DNA of 27,960 bases from Christensenella sp. UBA2853 (GCA_002350845.1 DEFL01000042.1:1-27960), one strand, 5' to 3'; positions 16,605 through 23,460 are shown, counted from the stretch's first letter. The notes: generated by a model not told the origin, from the letters alone. Numbers and translations: made by a program.

Positions 16605-17570
16605 TTAAATGTACTTTTGAATAAACGCCATCATCCTCTCAAAGGCTTCTTTGGCATGTGGCTCATGATCCATTTGGTCCATATAACCGTGAGGCAGCTT
16701 TGCGCCAGGGAAGAAGACCAGATCATTGGGTACACCGATCTCATCCAGCTTTTTTTTGAGGCCGCGTCCTTCTGTGATGAAATAGCCAGATTCATCATTT
16801 GGCTCATTCGATGCGTTGATCCAGCTGGGAATGAATGTGTCACAAATAAAGTTCTTTGCGTTGATGATGCCAACCGCCTCCGGCGTGTTGCGTTTTGCCC
16901 CCGTAGCGCAGCCAAGCATTGCGTACATATTGCTGTCAAATACGCTGGCGTCCAGTGCGGCTTCGTCGATGGCCAGGACCTTCAGGTTTTCCTGTGTCAT
17001 AGCGGGATTGACACCAAGCATGCCGGCGTAGTCGGGATTGCAGACACAGGCAGCATAGATTACTGTCATATTGGCTCCGGCGCTTCCTCCGGAAAGACAA
17101 ACATGAGACATGTCCAGATGAAGTTCCTCTTCATGAGATATCAGGTAACGCAGCAGTTCATCGCACTGCCGGATGGGGACTGGAAAACGATACTCAGGCG
17201 CCAGCGCGTAATCCGCATTCACGAGAATATACGCTGCTTTCACGATGGCTTCCAGTTTTCCCACACCGCCGCCACCGGTTTGCAGCGGGTCGCCAGCGGA
17301 CTTGTTGCCGAAGATAAATCCGCCACCGTGAAAGTACACCACAACAGGCCGCTTTTTCCCGCTGTCATCCGGGTACCAGATGTCCGCGAAGCTGTTGGGA
17401 TAGGTTTCGCCGTATTTGACGTCGCTGCGGCAAACCATGCCGTTTTCCAGCGTTTTCACTTCCGGAGCGTTCCACGGTTCCCATTCGTTGGGCTTATGTC
17501 CCTTGTAGAGCTTTGCGTAAACCGCTTTTTGCACTGCCTTACATTTGAGATCGTTGATGAGCTTTCCCAT
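16605..17570 (-). CDS. HSL-type alpha/beta-hydrolase esterase, first gene of the operon
   Basis: A 321-residue cytosolic protein. It has the lid/cap N-terminal region of the HSL group, YFHGGGF (79-85), YALAPEYRFP (121-130), LSGGSAGAN (159-167; Ser163) and LPHGYM (292-297; His294). The acid residue is less clear; Asp259 in the ASNEPND stretch is the best candidate and the usual DxLxD motif is not obvious. Such enzymes hydrolyse short-chain acyl esters. The start follows GGAGGTG by a good spacing. It leads the minus-strand operon, 14 bases ahead of the symporter, and lies next to a divergent AraC-type regulator. Confidence 0.85.
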   Translation of the reverse strand: MGKLINDLKCKAVQKAVYAKLYKGHKPNEWEPWNAPEVKTLENGMVCRSDVKYGETYPNSFADIWYPDDSGKKRPVVVYFHGGGFIFGNKSAGDPLQTGGGGVGKLEAIVKAAYILVNADYALAPEYRFPVPIRQCDELLRYLISHEEELHLDMSHVCLSGGSAGANMTVIYAACVCNPDYAGMLGVNPAMTQENLKVLAIDEAALDASVFDSNMYAMLGCATGAKRNTPEAVGIINAKNFICDTFIPSWINASNEPNDESGYFITEGRGLKKKLDEIGVPNDLVFFPGAKLPHGYMDQMDHEPHAKEAFERMMAFIQKYI

Positions 17571-17624
17571 ATCTGCACCTCCGCGAATTCCAACGATTTC
17601 CCGGTTCGTACACTTACTGTCTGT

Positions 17625-17652
17625 ATTCTATTTTAGGCATAATAGAAAACAA
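17625..17652 (-). promoter_or_regulatory. Candidate promoter of the 11-gene operon
   Basis: On the minus strand, TTGTTT (17652-17647) and TAGAAT (17630-17625) are 16 bases apart, about 55 bases before the esterase start codon. The match to sigma-A consensus is moderate. This is the only visible candidate between the operon and the divergent regulator. Confidence 0.4.
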
Positions 17653-17664
17653 AAAAATACCGCC

Positions 17665-17694
17665 ATTTTACGCTTTTGATAGGTTGAATTTTAC
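17665..17694. promoter_or_regulatory. Direct repeat in the divergent promoter region, possible AraC-type operator
   Basis: ATTTTAC occurs at 17665-17671 and again at 17688-17694, 23 bases start to start, roughly two helical turns as for AraC-family half-sites. The second copy overlaps the -35 box of the regulator's own promoter, which would allow self-control. AT-rich sequence makes chance repeats likely, so this is a weak call. Confidence 0.25.
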
Positions 17695-17712
17695 CTCTCC
17701 AGAAGATATAAT
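17684..17712 (+). promoter_or_regulatory. Sigma-A promoter of the AraC-type regulator
   Basis: TTGAAT (17684-17689), a 17-base spacer and a perfect TATAAT (17707-17712) form a near-consensus promoter. Transcription would begin near 17719, leaving a leader of about 39 bases before the TTG start at 17758. Confidence 0.75.
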
Positions 17713-17746
17713 AGAGAAAATGCAAGAAGCATGGATGGGAAAGAAC

Positions 17747-17752
17747 GGAGGG
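17747..17752 (+). promoter_or_regulatory. Ribosome site deciding a TTG start
   Basis: GGAGGG sits five bases before TTG 17758. The in-frame ATG at 17731 has no comparable site and would lie only about 12 bases from the predicted transcript start. Confidence 0.6.
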
Positions 17753-17757
17753 ACACC

Positions 17758-18801
17758 TTGGCAAACTACAATCATCTGATTCGGGAGTTGTCTCGTCTGG
17801 ATCCGTATGAGAAGGCAGGATTTGATTCCTTCCGCAGAACAGGAACCATGCTCCGGCACGGTCAGTATTTATATCTGGTGATGCATGGAGCCGACCGGCA
17901 TACCCTGGAAGCCATCAATGACCCGCCTGCTCTTCGGGAGCAGGGACAGATTGTCGCCTCTTTCCACGAAAAATATGGAAATACCGGCCTGACGGAGGCG
18001 GACTTCATGCCGTCTGACATGAACGTTGCCATAGAAAAATTGCTCCGTTACATTGAAATACCTGCCCACTCTCACGAATTTATCGAATGCGCATACGTGC
18101 TTCGGGGCAGTTGTATTCATCGAATCGGTGAAAACGAGGTGATCCAGCAGGAAGGCAGCTTTATTCTCATCCCGGTTCCGACCAGACACCAACTCATTGC
18201 TGTAGGCGACTCACTGTGTCTTACCATGAAAATCAGGCTCAGCCACTTCGTGAAGATGAGCATTCCGCATTTGCCCTCCATGATCTACCCGATCAGTTTT
18301 CAGTGCGGTGAAGACCCTGCCGCTGAAAGCATGCTTCTTTTTCTGTATGAGCAGCAAAAACACGGCTTTCCTTATCGAAATGAACTGATGGAATCGACTG
18401 CAGCCGCTCTGATTACCTATATTCTTCAGCGATATATGGACACGATGCAGCCACTCTATAGTATTGCTCTTAGGGATAAGCGACTGCTTGACATGGTCAA
18501 CTACATGTACAATCATTATCGCACGATCACGCTCCACGATCTGGCTGAAGAGTTTCATTACAATACGTCCTATTTGAGCCGTATGTTTCAGGAGCAGGCC
18601 GGGCGCTCTTTCTCAGAGACGGTCAAAGATTTCAAACTGCGAAAAGCTGTAGAATTGCTTAAAACGAAAAACTGGAAACTGGATCAGATTTGTGATGAGA
18701 TCGGCTATAGTGATACGAGGCAATTCATCCGCAGCTTCAAGCAGATGTTCGGTGTAACACCAGATCGTTTTCGAAAGGTGGAACAGCAAACCGTTCATTA
18801 A
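17758..18801 (+). CDS. AraC-family transcriptional regulator
   Basis: A 347-residue protein from TTG 17758 (356 from ATG 17731). The middle carries a cupin-like sensing domain (PAHSHEFIECAYVLRG, then SFILIPVPTRHQL), the pattern of sugar-sensing AraC/XylS regulators. The C-terminal 100 residues hold two helix-turn-helix motifs: LHDLAEEFHYNTSYLSRMF and LDQICDEIGYSDTRQFIRSF, ending in the family mark GVTPDRFRK. It is transcribed divergently from the glycoside operon with a shared 180-base spacer, so it most likely activates that operon in response to a released sugar. The inducer cannot be told. Confidence 0.92.
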   Translation: MANYNHLIRELSRLDPYEKAGFDSFRRTGTMLRHGQYLYLVMHGADRHTLEAINDPPALREQGQIVASFHEKYGNTGLTEADFMPSDMNVAIEKLLRYIEIPAHSHEFIECAYVLRGSCIHRIGENEVIQQEGSFILIPVPTRHQLIAVGDSLCLTMKIRLSHFVKMSIPHLPSMIYPISFQCGEDPAAESMLLFLYEQQKHGFPYRNELMESTAAALITYILQRYMDTMQPLYSIALRDKRLLDMVNYMYNHYRTITLHDLAEEFHYNTSYLSRMFQEQAGRSFSETVKDFKLRKAVELLKTKNWKLDQICDEIGYSDTRQFIRSFKQMFGVTPDRFRKVEQQTVH

Positions 18802-18887
18802 AAACAGTCGAGTTGATAGTGGCAAGCAATAGTCGTTTGCAGAATCGTTAGATGGAGCAGAAATCCAGCCAGTCAGTAAAGAAGAAA

Positions 18888-18928
18888 GATGCTGGAAAGT
18901 GCTTATTTCAAGGCCACTTTCCGCCATC
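18888..18928 (+). repeat. Imperfect inverted repeat
   Basis: GATGCTGGAAAGTG (18888-18901) pairs with CACTTTCCGCCATC (18915-18928) with two mismatches around a 13-base loop. No T-run follows. It lies 86 bases after the AraC stop and might help end that transcript or be a remnant of a small mobile repeat. Confidence 0.4.
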
Positions 18929-18985
18929 TATTGTCATATGTTTACGTTCCATCGATGATTTTCGGACATCGCATGCGATTACATT

Positions 18986-19040
18986 AAAGCAGCGGTGAAA
19001 AGGGAGAATTGCCCTATTGACCGCTGCTTTATTTTTTTTG
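18986..19040 (+). terminator. Rho-independent terminator
   Basis: AAAGCAGCGGT (18986-18996) pairs perfectly with ACCGCTGCTTT (19020-19030), and the stem is followed by ATTTTTTTT. It would stop transcripts coming from the AraC-type gene before the ATPase remnant. The long 23-base loop contains a further small inverted repeat (AGGG/CCCT). Confidence 0.75.
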
Positions 19041-19058
19041 TATGCTTTGTATGAATTA

Positions 19059-19100
19059 AATCAGCGGTGAATGTAGCAATTATCACGTTCACCGCTGATT
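19059..19100 (+). promoter_or_regulatory. Perfect 13-bp inverted repeat before the ATPase remnant
   Basis: AATCAGCGGTGAA (19059-19071) is mirrored exactly by TTCACCGCTGATT (19088-19100). It ends 19 bases before the ATG at 19120 and is followed by AAAAA. It shares the CAGCGGTGA core with the left arm of the terminator at 18986. It could be an operator or a leader hairpin of the former ATPase gene, or a transposed repeat. Confidence 0.55.
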
Positions 19101-19119
19101 AAAAATAGAGGTGAAAGAA

Positions 19120-19362
19120 ATGATCGGAAGGCGCACGGAATCAGCCACACTGGACCGGCTGTTTGAAAGCGGCTGTGCGGAACTTGTAGCGATTTATGGA
19201 AGATGCCGTGTTGGAAAAACCTACCTTGTGGATGAGACTTTTGCCGGTCGGATCACACACATTCAGGCATGCCGGTCTTTCACCAGCGGATACGAGTGAA
19301 ACCGGAATGTTAAAGGCACAGCTGGATCATTTTTATAATTCTTTGGAACTTCAGGGTATGGC
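19120..19362 (+). pseudogene. DUF234/archaeal-type ATPase, truncated and frameshifted
   Basis: From ATG 19120 (AGAGGTGA upstream) the frame reads MIGRRTESATLDRLF and a Walker A, IYGRCRVGKTYLVDE, typical of the archaeal-ATPase/DUF234 group, where GRRRVGKT is usual. At about 19240-19258 the frame is lost. The family-like sequence TFRHAGLSPADTSETG and LKAQLDHFYNSLELQGM goes on in the next frame. The resemblance ends near 19362, leaving about 80 of the roughly 450 residues expected. The Walker B region and the C-terminal nuclease-like part are gone. What follows is a 75-base repeat found again at 21086. Confidence 0.7.
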
Positions 19363-19431
19363 AAATCCAGGATCTGATCCCAGATTTGTCGAAAGCCAGA
19401 TTGTTATTTGTACAGAAAGAGCACCTGTCTG
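19357..19431 (+). repeat. 75-bp repeat, copy A
   Basis: This stretch aligns without gaps to 21086-21160, with nine differences in 75 bases by eye (about 88% identity). In one frame both copies encode PGSDPRFVESQI, so the repeat may derive from the 3' end of a gene. It starts at the point where the DUF234-type remnant ends. It runs into a hairpin at 19420-19451. Confidence 0.75.
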
Positions 19432-19451
19432 ATCAGTGTCAGGCAGGTGCT
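19420..19451 (+). terminator. Hairpin at the end of repeat copy A
   Basis: AGCACCTGTCTG (19420-19431) pairs with CAGGCAGGTGCT (19440-19451) with one G-T pair and an eight-base loop. There is no clear T-run, so termination is uncertain. It lies 24 bases beyond the end of the convergent DUF4143 ATPase gene and may act for both strands. Confidence 0.4.
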
Positions 19452-19474
19452 GTTATTGGATTGCCACTTAGATT

Positions 19475-20794
19475 CTATTCTGTTAGGAAGTCAATCAGTC
19501 TGATGATTTCAATTCCTTCCACAGAGGCTGTCGAGTTTGTGTTCATGGCCAGAATGACCTTTCTGTAATTGTCACGTACCATCTTCAGCGGGGCGAGTTC
19601 CCGCTCCCTTGTTGATTCCGATGTCATGTCGTCTGTCACCTGAAAATAGATTTTCTCATGATCATTTGTAGCGATGAAGTCGATTTCCCTGGTTCCTATT
19701 TTTCCGACAGCAACGTCGTAGCCTCGACGCAGCAGTTCAAAATAAACTACGTTCTCGATCAAATGTCCGGTGTCCACATCCCAATAGCCAAGCAGATAGT
19801 TTCTCAGGCCGATATCAACGATATAGTATTTGCCAAGCGTTTTCAGTTCTTCCTTACCTTTGATGTCGAACCGCTTTATCTCATAGAACAGATAGGCTTC
19901 TTTGAGTGCGTTCACATAAGCGGCAATCGTCTGCGTTGCCGGCTTGCCCTGCTTTGCTCGATCCTCCAGCATCTTTTCAGAGACGAGTGTGTTGCTGATA
20001 GACGTTAAAGAGGTATTGTTGCCGATATTGTCCGCAAGAAACAGGATGATCTTGCGCAGAAGGACAGGGTCTGTGATCTGGCGCTGGCCTCTTCTCCGTT
20101 CGCGCTCCAGAATGTCGCGCACAACGACTGTAGAATATATGCCGTCCAACAAGGTAAGCGCTCTGTCCTGTATGAGACCGACATCTGCGATTCCCGGCAT
20201 GCCGCCGTAATGCATGAACGCTTCAAAAAGCTCTTCCCATTCGATAGGTTCGCCTTCAGCATCGTAGGCACGCTTTTTCAGCTCTCCGCCAGGAGTTCTT
20301 CGGTCACGAATCTCATAGCCGTGAAAGGCCAGAAACTCCTTAAAGGAAAGCGGCAGCATCTTAATTTCCACATATCGTCCGGAAAGATAGGTTGAATACT
20401 CGGATGAAAGCAGATTAGCGTTGGAGCCCGTGATATAAATATCACAGTCAAAATCCACACGGAATGAGTTAATCGCATCCTCCCAGCGATCCAGCCGCTG
20501 CAATTCATCAAAGAATAGATACATCCTTTTGTTAGGCTGAATTTTGCCTTTGACATGATGATAAAAGGCTTGTACATCCATATCCCGGTATTCCATGGAT
20601 TCAAAGTTCATGGATACGATTTGCTGGGGCACTATACCTGTTTCGAGCAAATGTCTTTGCATCAGTTTCAAAAGGCTGGATTTTCCGCAACGACGGATTC
20701 CCGTGATCACCTTCACGGGCTCTGTGTCCTGAAACGCGATCAACTGGTTCAGATAGATATCTCGCGACTTTAAGGACTCCAATGTTTTTAGCAT
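19475..20794 (-). CDS. AAA ATPase with C-terminal DUF4143 domain
   Basis: A 439-residue protein. The ATPase domain has Walker A ITGIRRCGKSSLL (30-42), Walker B MYLFFDELQRL (91-101) and a sensor-like stretch ITGSNANLLSSEYSTYLSGR. The C-terminal half carries the DUF4143 region, with a restriction-nuclease-like segment reading REIDFIATN then KIYFQVTDD. This family is abundant and often multi-copy in Clostridia and Bacteroidota; its cellular role is not established. The start at 20794 follows AGGAGG by nine bases and is chosen over upstream in-frame codons. The gene stands alone, convergent with the DUF234-type remnant, and has its own repeat-rich upstream region. Confidence 0.9.
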   Translation of the reverse strand: MLKTLESLKSRDIYLNQLIAFQDTEPVKVITGIRRCGKSSLLKLMQRHLLETGIVPQQIVSMNFESMEYRDMDVQAFYHHVKGKIQPNKRMYLFFDELQRLDRWEDAINSFRVDFDCDIYITGSNANLLSSEYSTYLSGRYVEIKMLPLSFKEFLAFHGYEIRDRRTPGGELKKRAYDAEGEPIEWEELFEAFMHYGGMPGIADVGLIQDRALTLLDGIYSTVVVRDILERERRRGQRQITDPVLLRKIILFLADNIGNNTSLTSISNTLVSEKMLEDRAKQGKPATQTIAAYVNALKEAYLFYEIKRFDIKGKEELKTLGKYYIVDIGLRNYLLGYWDVDTGHLIENVVYFELLRRGYDVAVGKIGTREIDFIATNDHEKIYFQVTDDMTSESTRERELAPLKMVRDNYRKVILAMNTNSTASVEGIEIIRLIDFLTE

Positions 20795-20820
20795 GGCAAT
20801 TGCCCTCCTGACATGCAACA

Positions 20821-20874
20821 TGATAACCTAAACTTTCAAATCTGTAAAGTTTGAGCTGTTGATAACTTAAACTT
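20821..20874 (-). promoter_or_regulatory. Repeat cluster upstream of the DUF4143 ATPase, probable operator
   Basis: TGATAACCTAAACTT (20821-20835) recurs as TGATAACTTAAACTT (20860-20874), one mismatch in 15. Between them AAACTTT (20830-20836) and AAAGTTT (20846-20852) form an inverted repeat. The cluster lies 27-80 bases before the ATPase start codon, where a promoter and its operator would be expected. Function is inferred from position and symmetry. Confidence 0.5.
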
Positions 20875-20915
20875 GCGATTTCTTAGAATTTTCGTCATGC
20901 ACATTCATTCTCGAG

Positions 20916-21074
20916 CATTGGTTAGGCGTGTTTCAGAACCAGGCTCATCTGATCGTGCGGGAACAGCAGGTAAGCCTGACCATTTCTATCGACCTGATCC
21001 GGGCCAAAGTGCAGATCTCTGTGAAGGCCATCGCGGATGGCTGGGTCACTATCTGGGAGGCGTGGACGGAATGA
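20916..21074 (+). pseudogene. Possible 3' coding remnant of unknown family
   Basis: One frame stays open to TGA 21072-21074 and reads HWLGVFQNQAHLIVREQQ, later IADGWVTIWEAWTE. The composition looks protein-like, but no start codon with ribosome site is visible and I do not recognise the family. It lies just before repeat copy B, much as the DUF234-type remnant lies before copy A. Confidence 0.2.
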
Positions 21075-21085
21075 TGAAGATGACA

Positions 21086-21160
21086 TATGGCAATTCCAGG
21101 ATCGGATCCAAGATTTGTCGAAAGTCAGATTAATGATTGTACAGAAAAAGCACCTGTCTG
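21086..21160 (+). repeat. 75-bp repeat, copy B
   Basis: This copy matches 19357-19431 over its full length without gaps, with nine differences. It carries the same PGSDPRFVESQI reading and again ends in a hairpin starting with AGCACCTGTCTG. The two copies are in direct orientation and bracket the DUF4143 ATPase gene. Confidence 0.75.
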
Positions 21161-21191
21161 TTCACGGTTATACAGATGCTGCCAGGTGCTT
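21148..21191 (+). terminator. Hairpin at the end of repeat copy B
   Basis: AAGCACCTG (21148-21156) pairs with CAGGTGCTT (21183-21191), and an inner TCTG/CAGA pair can extend the stem. A T-run is missing, so a terminator role is tentative. Confidence 0.35.
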
Positions 21192-21252
21192 ACAACCAGG
21201 ATTCAAATTGATCAAATAAACATGACCATACATTAACCTGTTTGTCAAGTGA

Positions 21253-21281
21253 TTGATATTCAAAACAGTGTATTGTAAAAT
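21253..21281 (+). promoter_or_regulatory. Promoter of the two-component genes
   Basis: TTGATA (21253-21258), a 17-base spacer and TAAAAT (21276-21281) give a good sigma-A promoter about 40 bases before the response-regulator start codon. Confidence 0.6.
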
Positions 21282-21320
21282 GAGCATACAAAAGCAAGCG
21301 ATGCGAGGAGTGGGGAGAGA

Positions 21321-22046
21321 ATGGTCTTTCGGCTTGCCATCGTAGAGGATGAAAAGCAGGACAGTGATCTGTTACAAAGCCACATCCATCATTTTTTTAC
21401 AGAGAATTGTCCAGACGACAGTTTTCAGGCAACGGTATTTGATAATGCAGGCGTTTTTATTGAACAATACAGGCCGGATTATGATCTTATTTTTTTGGAT
21501 ATTCAGATGCCGGGCCTCAATGGGATGGAAGCTGCTACAGCTCTGAGGAAAAAGGACAGCAGCGTGCTGCTGGTATTCGTTACAAATATGGCGCAGTATG
21601 CAGTGAGGGGGTACGATGTAAACGCCGCTGGATTCATTCTCAAACCCGTCAGCTACTATGATTTTCTCATGCGGATGCGAAAATGCATCGGAATTTTGCA
21701 GACGCGCGTGGAAGAATATGTGACGCTGAATATGCGGCAAGGCATCATCCGTCTGCCGGCAAGGGATATTTTGTATGTTGAGGTGAATCGGCACATGCTC
21801 ACCTATCACACCTTCAAGGACACCGTTCAGACCACCGGTTCCCTGGCGGAAACGGAAGTTTCTCTTCGGGGGTCCGGCTTTCTTCGCTGCAACAGCTGCT
21901 ATCTTGTGAACCCGAAAGCGATCCAGGCTGTGCTTGGTTATGATATCCGGTTGATCAACGGAGAGACGATCCAAATCAGTCATCCCAAGAAAAAACAGTT
22001 TATGCAGGACTTGAATATCTGGCTGGGGGAGGGAAAAAACCTGTGA
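21321..22046 (+). CDS. LytTR-family response regulator
   Basis: A 241-residue protein. The receiver domain (1-120) has the acidic pocket VEDE (8-11), the phospho-acceptor Asp60 in IFLDIQMPGLNG, Thr88 and Lys108 in ILKPVSYYDF. The C-terminal LytTR DNA-binding domain (about 135-235) includes ILYVEVNRHMLTYHT and FLRCNSCYLVNPKAI. Regulators of this AgrA-like group bind short direct repeats. The gene overlaps the sensor kinase by four bases (GTGA), so the pair is co-translated. A GGGGAGAGA site precedes the start. The likely targets are nearby genes, possibly the GH3-led group at 23461. Confidence 0.93.
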   Translation: MVFRLAIVEDEKQDSDLLQSHIHHFFTENCPDDSFQATVFDNAGVFIEQYRPDYDLIFLDIQMPGLNGMEAATALRKKDSSVLLVFVTNMAQYAVRGYDVNAAGFILKPVSYYDFLMRMRKCIGILQTRVEEYVTLNMRQGIIRLPARDILYVEVNRHMLTYHTFKDTVQTTGSLAETEVSLRGSGFLRCNSCYLVNPKAIQAVLGYDIRLINGETIQISHPKKKQFMQDLNIWLGEGKNL

Positions 22047-23341
22047 CGATTTTGAATTGGTGGCTGGATCGCTTTCCCCGGTATGAGTTCCTGGTGGAAT
22101 ACTTCCTCTTTTTGATTCCCATGGTGATTCATTTGCCAAGGAGAAAACACTTTTTTCTGCGACTGCTTCCCATGCTGGCGATAAGCATTATTCTTTCCAA
22201 ACAATGGAACAGCACCTGGGCGTCCATTCTGCCGCTCTATATCCTGAGATATTTGATTTTATTCGGTCTGGGGATTGCGGTCACGACGCTTTGCTTTGAA
22301 TGTGATCTGCTGTCGGCATTGTATTGTGGCGCGGCGGCTTACGCTGCACAGCATACCTTCAACCGGGTTTTCGATCTTGTGATATTATCGACTGGTTTGG
22401 AAAAAGGCATCACATATAACGGAGTTTATCTGCTTTTGATCTTCGCGGTGCTTGCCTTGATGGTGTTATCGTTCACGCGCAGGATCAACCGAAATACGGT
22501 CAAGTATATGGCGAATCGGAAAATCCTGTCGGTCAGCGGTATGATCCTGGTTTGCACAGTGGTGCTGACCGCGCTTTGGCGGGCGAATAAAGAGGGGCTC
22601 AGCACAGTTCAGCAAGTGATCATGGATTTGTATGATATGGCAGCTTGCGTCGGCGCGCTGGTGATTCTCCACAATATTTTTAAAATGGATGAGATGAAGC
22701 ATGAAGCGGCCGTGATTCAGGAAATGTGGAACCAGGAGCGCAAGCAGCTGGCGCTGTCTCAGGAAACGGTACGGATGCTCAACCTGAAATGCCATGACAT
22801 GCGTCATTTGCTGCGGCTGATTTCTGCCCAGCAGGATGACAGTACCCAGCGGGAAATCGACAGCATTCGGGAACTGATCGACGTATATGATTCCCGGGTA
22901 GATACGGGCAATGATGTGCTGAACCTGCTGTTGGCGGAAAAGGGACTGCTGTGTCAGAAGGAAAAAATCCGTTTGAATTGTGTAGCGGATGGTCAGCGGC
23001 TGAACCATATGGAAAAGCCGGATCTTTATTCCCTGTTCGGAAACGCCCTGGACAACGCCATCGAGGCCGTCCGGCTGGTGGAGAATCCCGATATGCGCAT
23101 CATCACGCTGACGGTGGTCGGCGCAATGGGAATGACGTCTGTTTGCGTAGAAAACTATTATCAGGGAGATAGCATCAAGGTAGAGGATGGATTGCCGGTC
23201 ACAACCAAGAAAGACTCCGCTTATCACGGCTACGGCGTAAAGAGCATGCAATACCTTGTAAACAAATACCGGGGTGAAATGAGCATCTGTGCGGAGCATA
23301 ACGTTTTCTCACTCAAGCTTCTTTTACCCGATCCGGAATAA
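22043..23341 (+). CDS. GHKL-type sensor histidine kinase (AgrC-like)
   Basis: A 432-residue protein starting at GTG 22043 with GGGGGAGGG upstream. The first 210 residues form about six hydrophobic helices, a membrane sensor with little extracellular loop, as in peptide- or small-ligand-sensing AgrC-like kinases. Then come the phospho-acceptor region LKCHDMRHLL (His251), the N-box LFGNALDNAIEAV (331-343) and the G-box-like YHGYGVKSM (394-402). It should phosphorylate the LytTR regulator encoded just before it. The signal is unknown. No peptide pheromone gene was found beside it. Confidence 0.92.
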   Translation: MTILNWWLDRFPRYEFLVEYFLFLIPMVIHLPRRKHFFLRLLPMLAISIILSKQWNSTWASILPLYILRYLILFGLGIAVTTLCFECDLLSALYCGAAAYAAQHTFNRVFDLVILSTGLEKGITYNGVYLLLIFAVLALMVLSFTRRINRNTVKYMANRKILSVSGMILVCTVVLTALWRANKEGLSTVQQVIMDLYDMAACVGALVILHNIFKMDEMKHEAAVIQEMWNQERKQLALSQETVRMLNLKCHDMRHLLRLISAQQDDSTQREIDSIRELIDVYDSRVDTGNDVLNLLLAEKGLLCQKEKIRLNCVADGQRLNHMEKPDLYSLFGNALDNAIEAVRLVENPDMRIITLTVVGAMGMTSVCVENYYQGDSIKVEDGLPVTTKKDSAYHGYGVKSMQYLVNKYRGEMSICAEHNVFSLKLLLPDPE

Positions 23342-23358
23342 GCATTTTTAAGTTTATG

Positions 23359-23386
23359 CGCCCAATCTGCAAGGTTGGGCGTTTTC
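23359..23386 (+). terminator. Rho-independent terminator after the kinase gene
   Basis: CGCCCAA (23359-23365) pairs with TTGGGCG (23375-23381) around a nine-base loop and is followed by TTTTCT and further T-rich sequence. It separates the two-component genes from the GH3 gene. Confidence 0.65.
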
Positions 23387-23406
23387 TATTGCTTTTTTGT
23401 CCTTTT

Positions 23407-23434
23407 CAGCCATGATACAGCCATGAAAATCATG
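23407..23434 (+). promoter_or_regulatory. Short repeat before the membrane GH3 gene, possible regulator site
   Basis: CAGCCATGA occurs at 23407-23415 and 23418-23426, 11 bases apart, and CATGAT (23411-23416) is mirrored by ATCATG (23429-23434). A weak promoter (TTGCTT 23389-23394, TGATAC 23413-23418, 18-base spacer) overlaps it. The adjacent LytTR regulator is a candidate binder, although known LytTR sites usually have a longer period. Confidence 0.25.
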
Positions 23435-23460
23435 GGAGAAACGAAGGAGGAGGAAAGACC

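Larger units (their letters stand above)
18802..19119. other. Non-coding stretch with three stem-loops
   Basis: No gene is supported here. It contains an imperfect inverted repeat at 18888-18928 and two strong stem-loops described separately (18986-19040 and 19059-19100). The rest shows nothing recognisable. Confidence 0.6.
20795..21320. other. Intergenic region between the ATPase and the two-component genes
   Basis: About 525 bases. It holds the ATPase upstream repeats (20821-20874), a possible coding remnant (20916-21074), repeat copy B with its hairpin (21086-21191) and the promoter of the response-regulator gene (21253-21281). No intact gene is supported. Confidence 0.6.

Noticed and set aside
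18802..21320. Insertion sequence or transposon
   Set aside because: No transposase, integrase or terminal inverted repeats with target duplications were found. The direct repeats are only 88% identical and bracket an ATPase gene, not a transposase.
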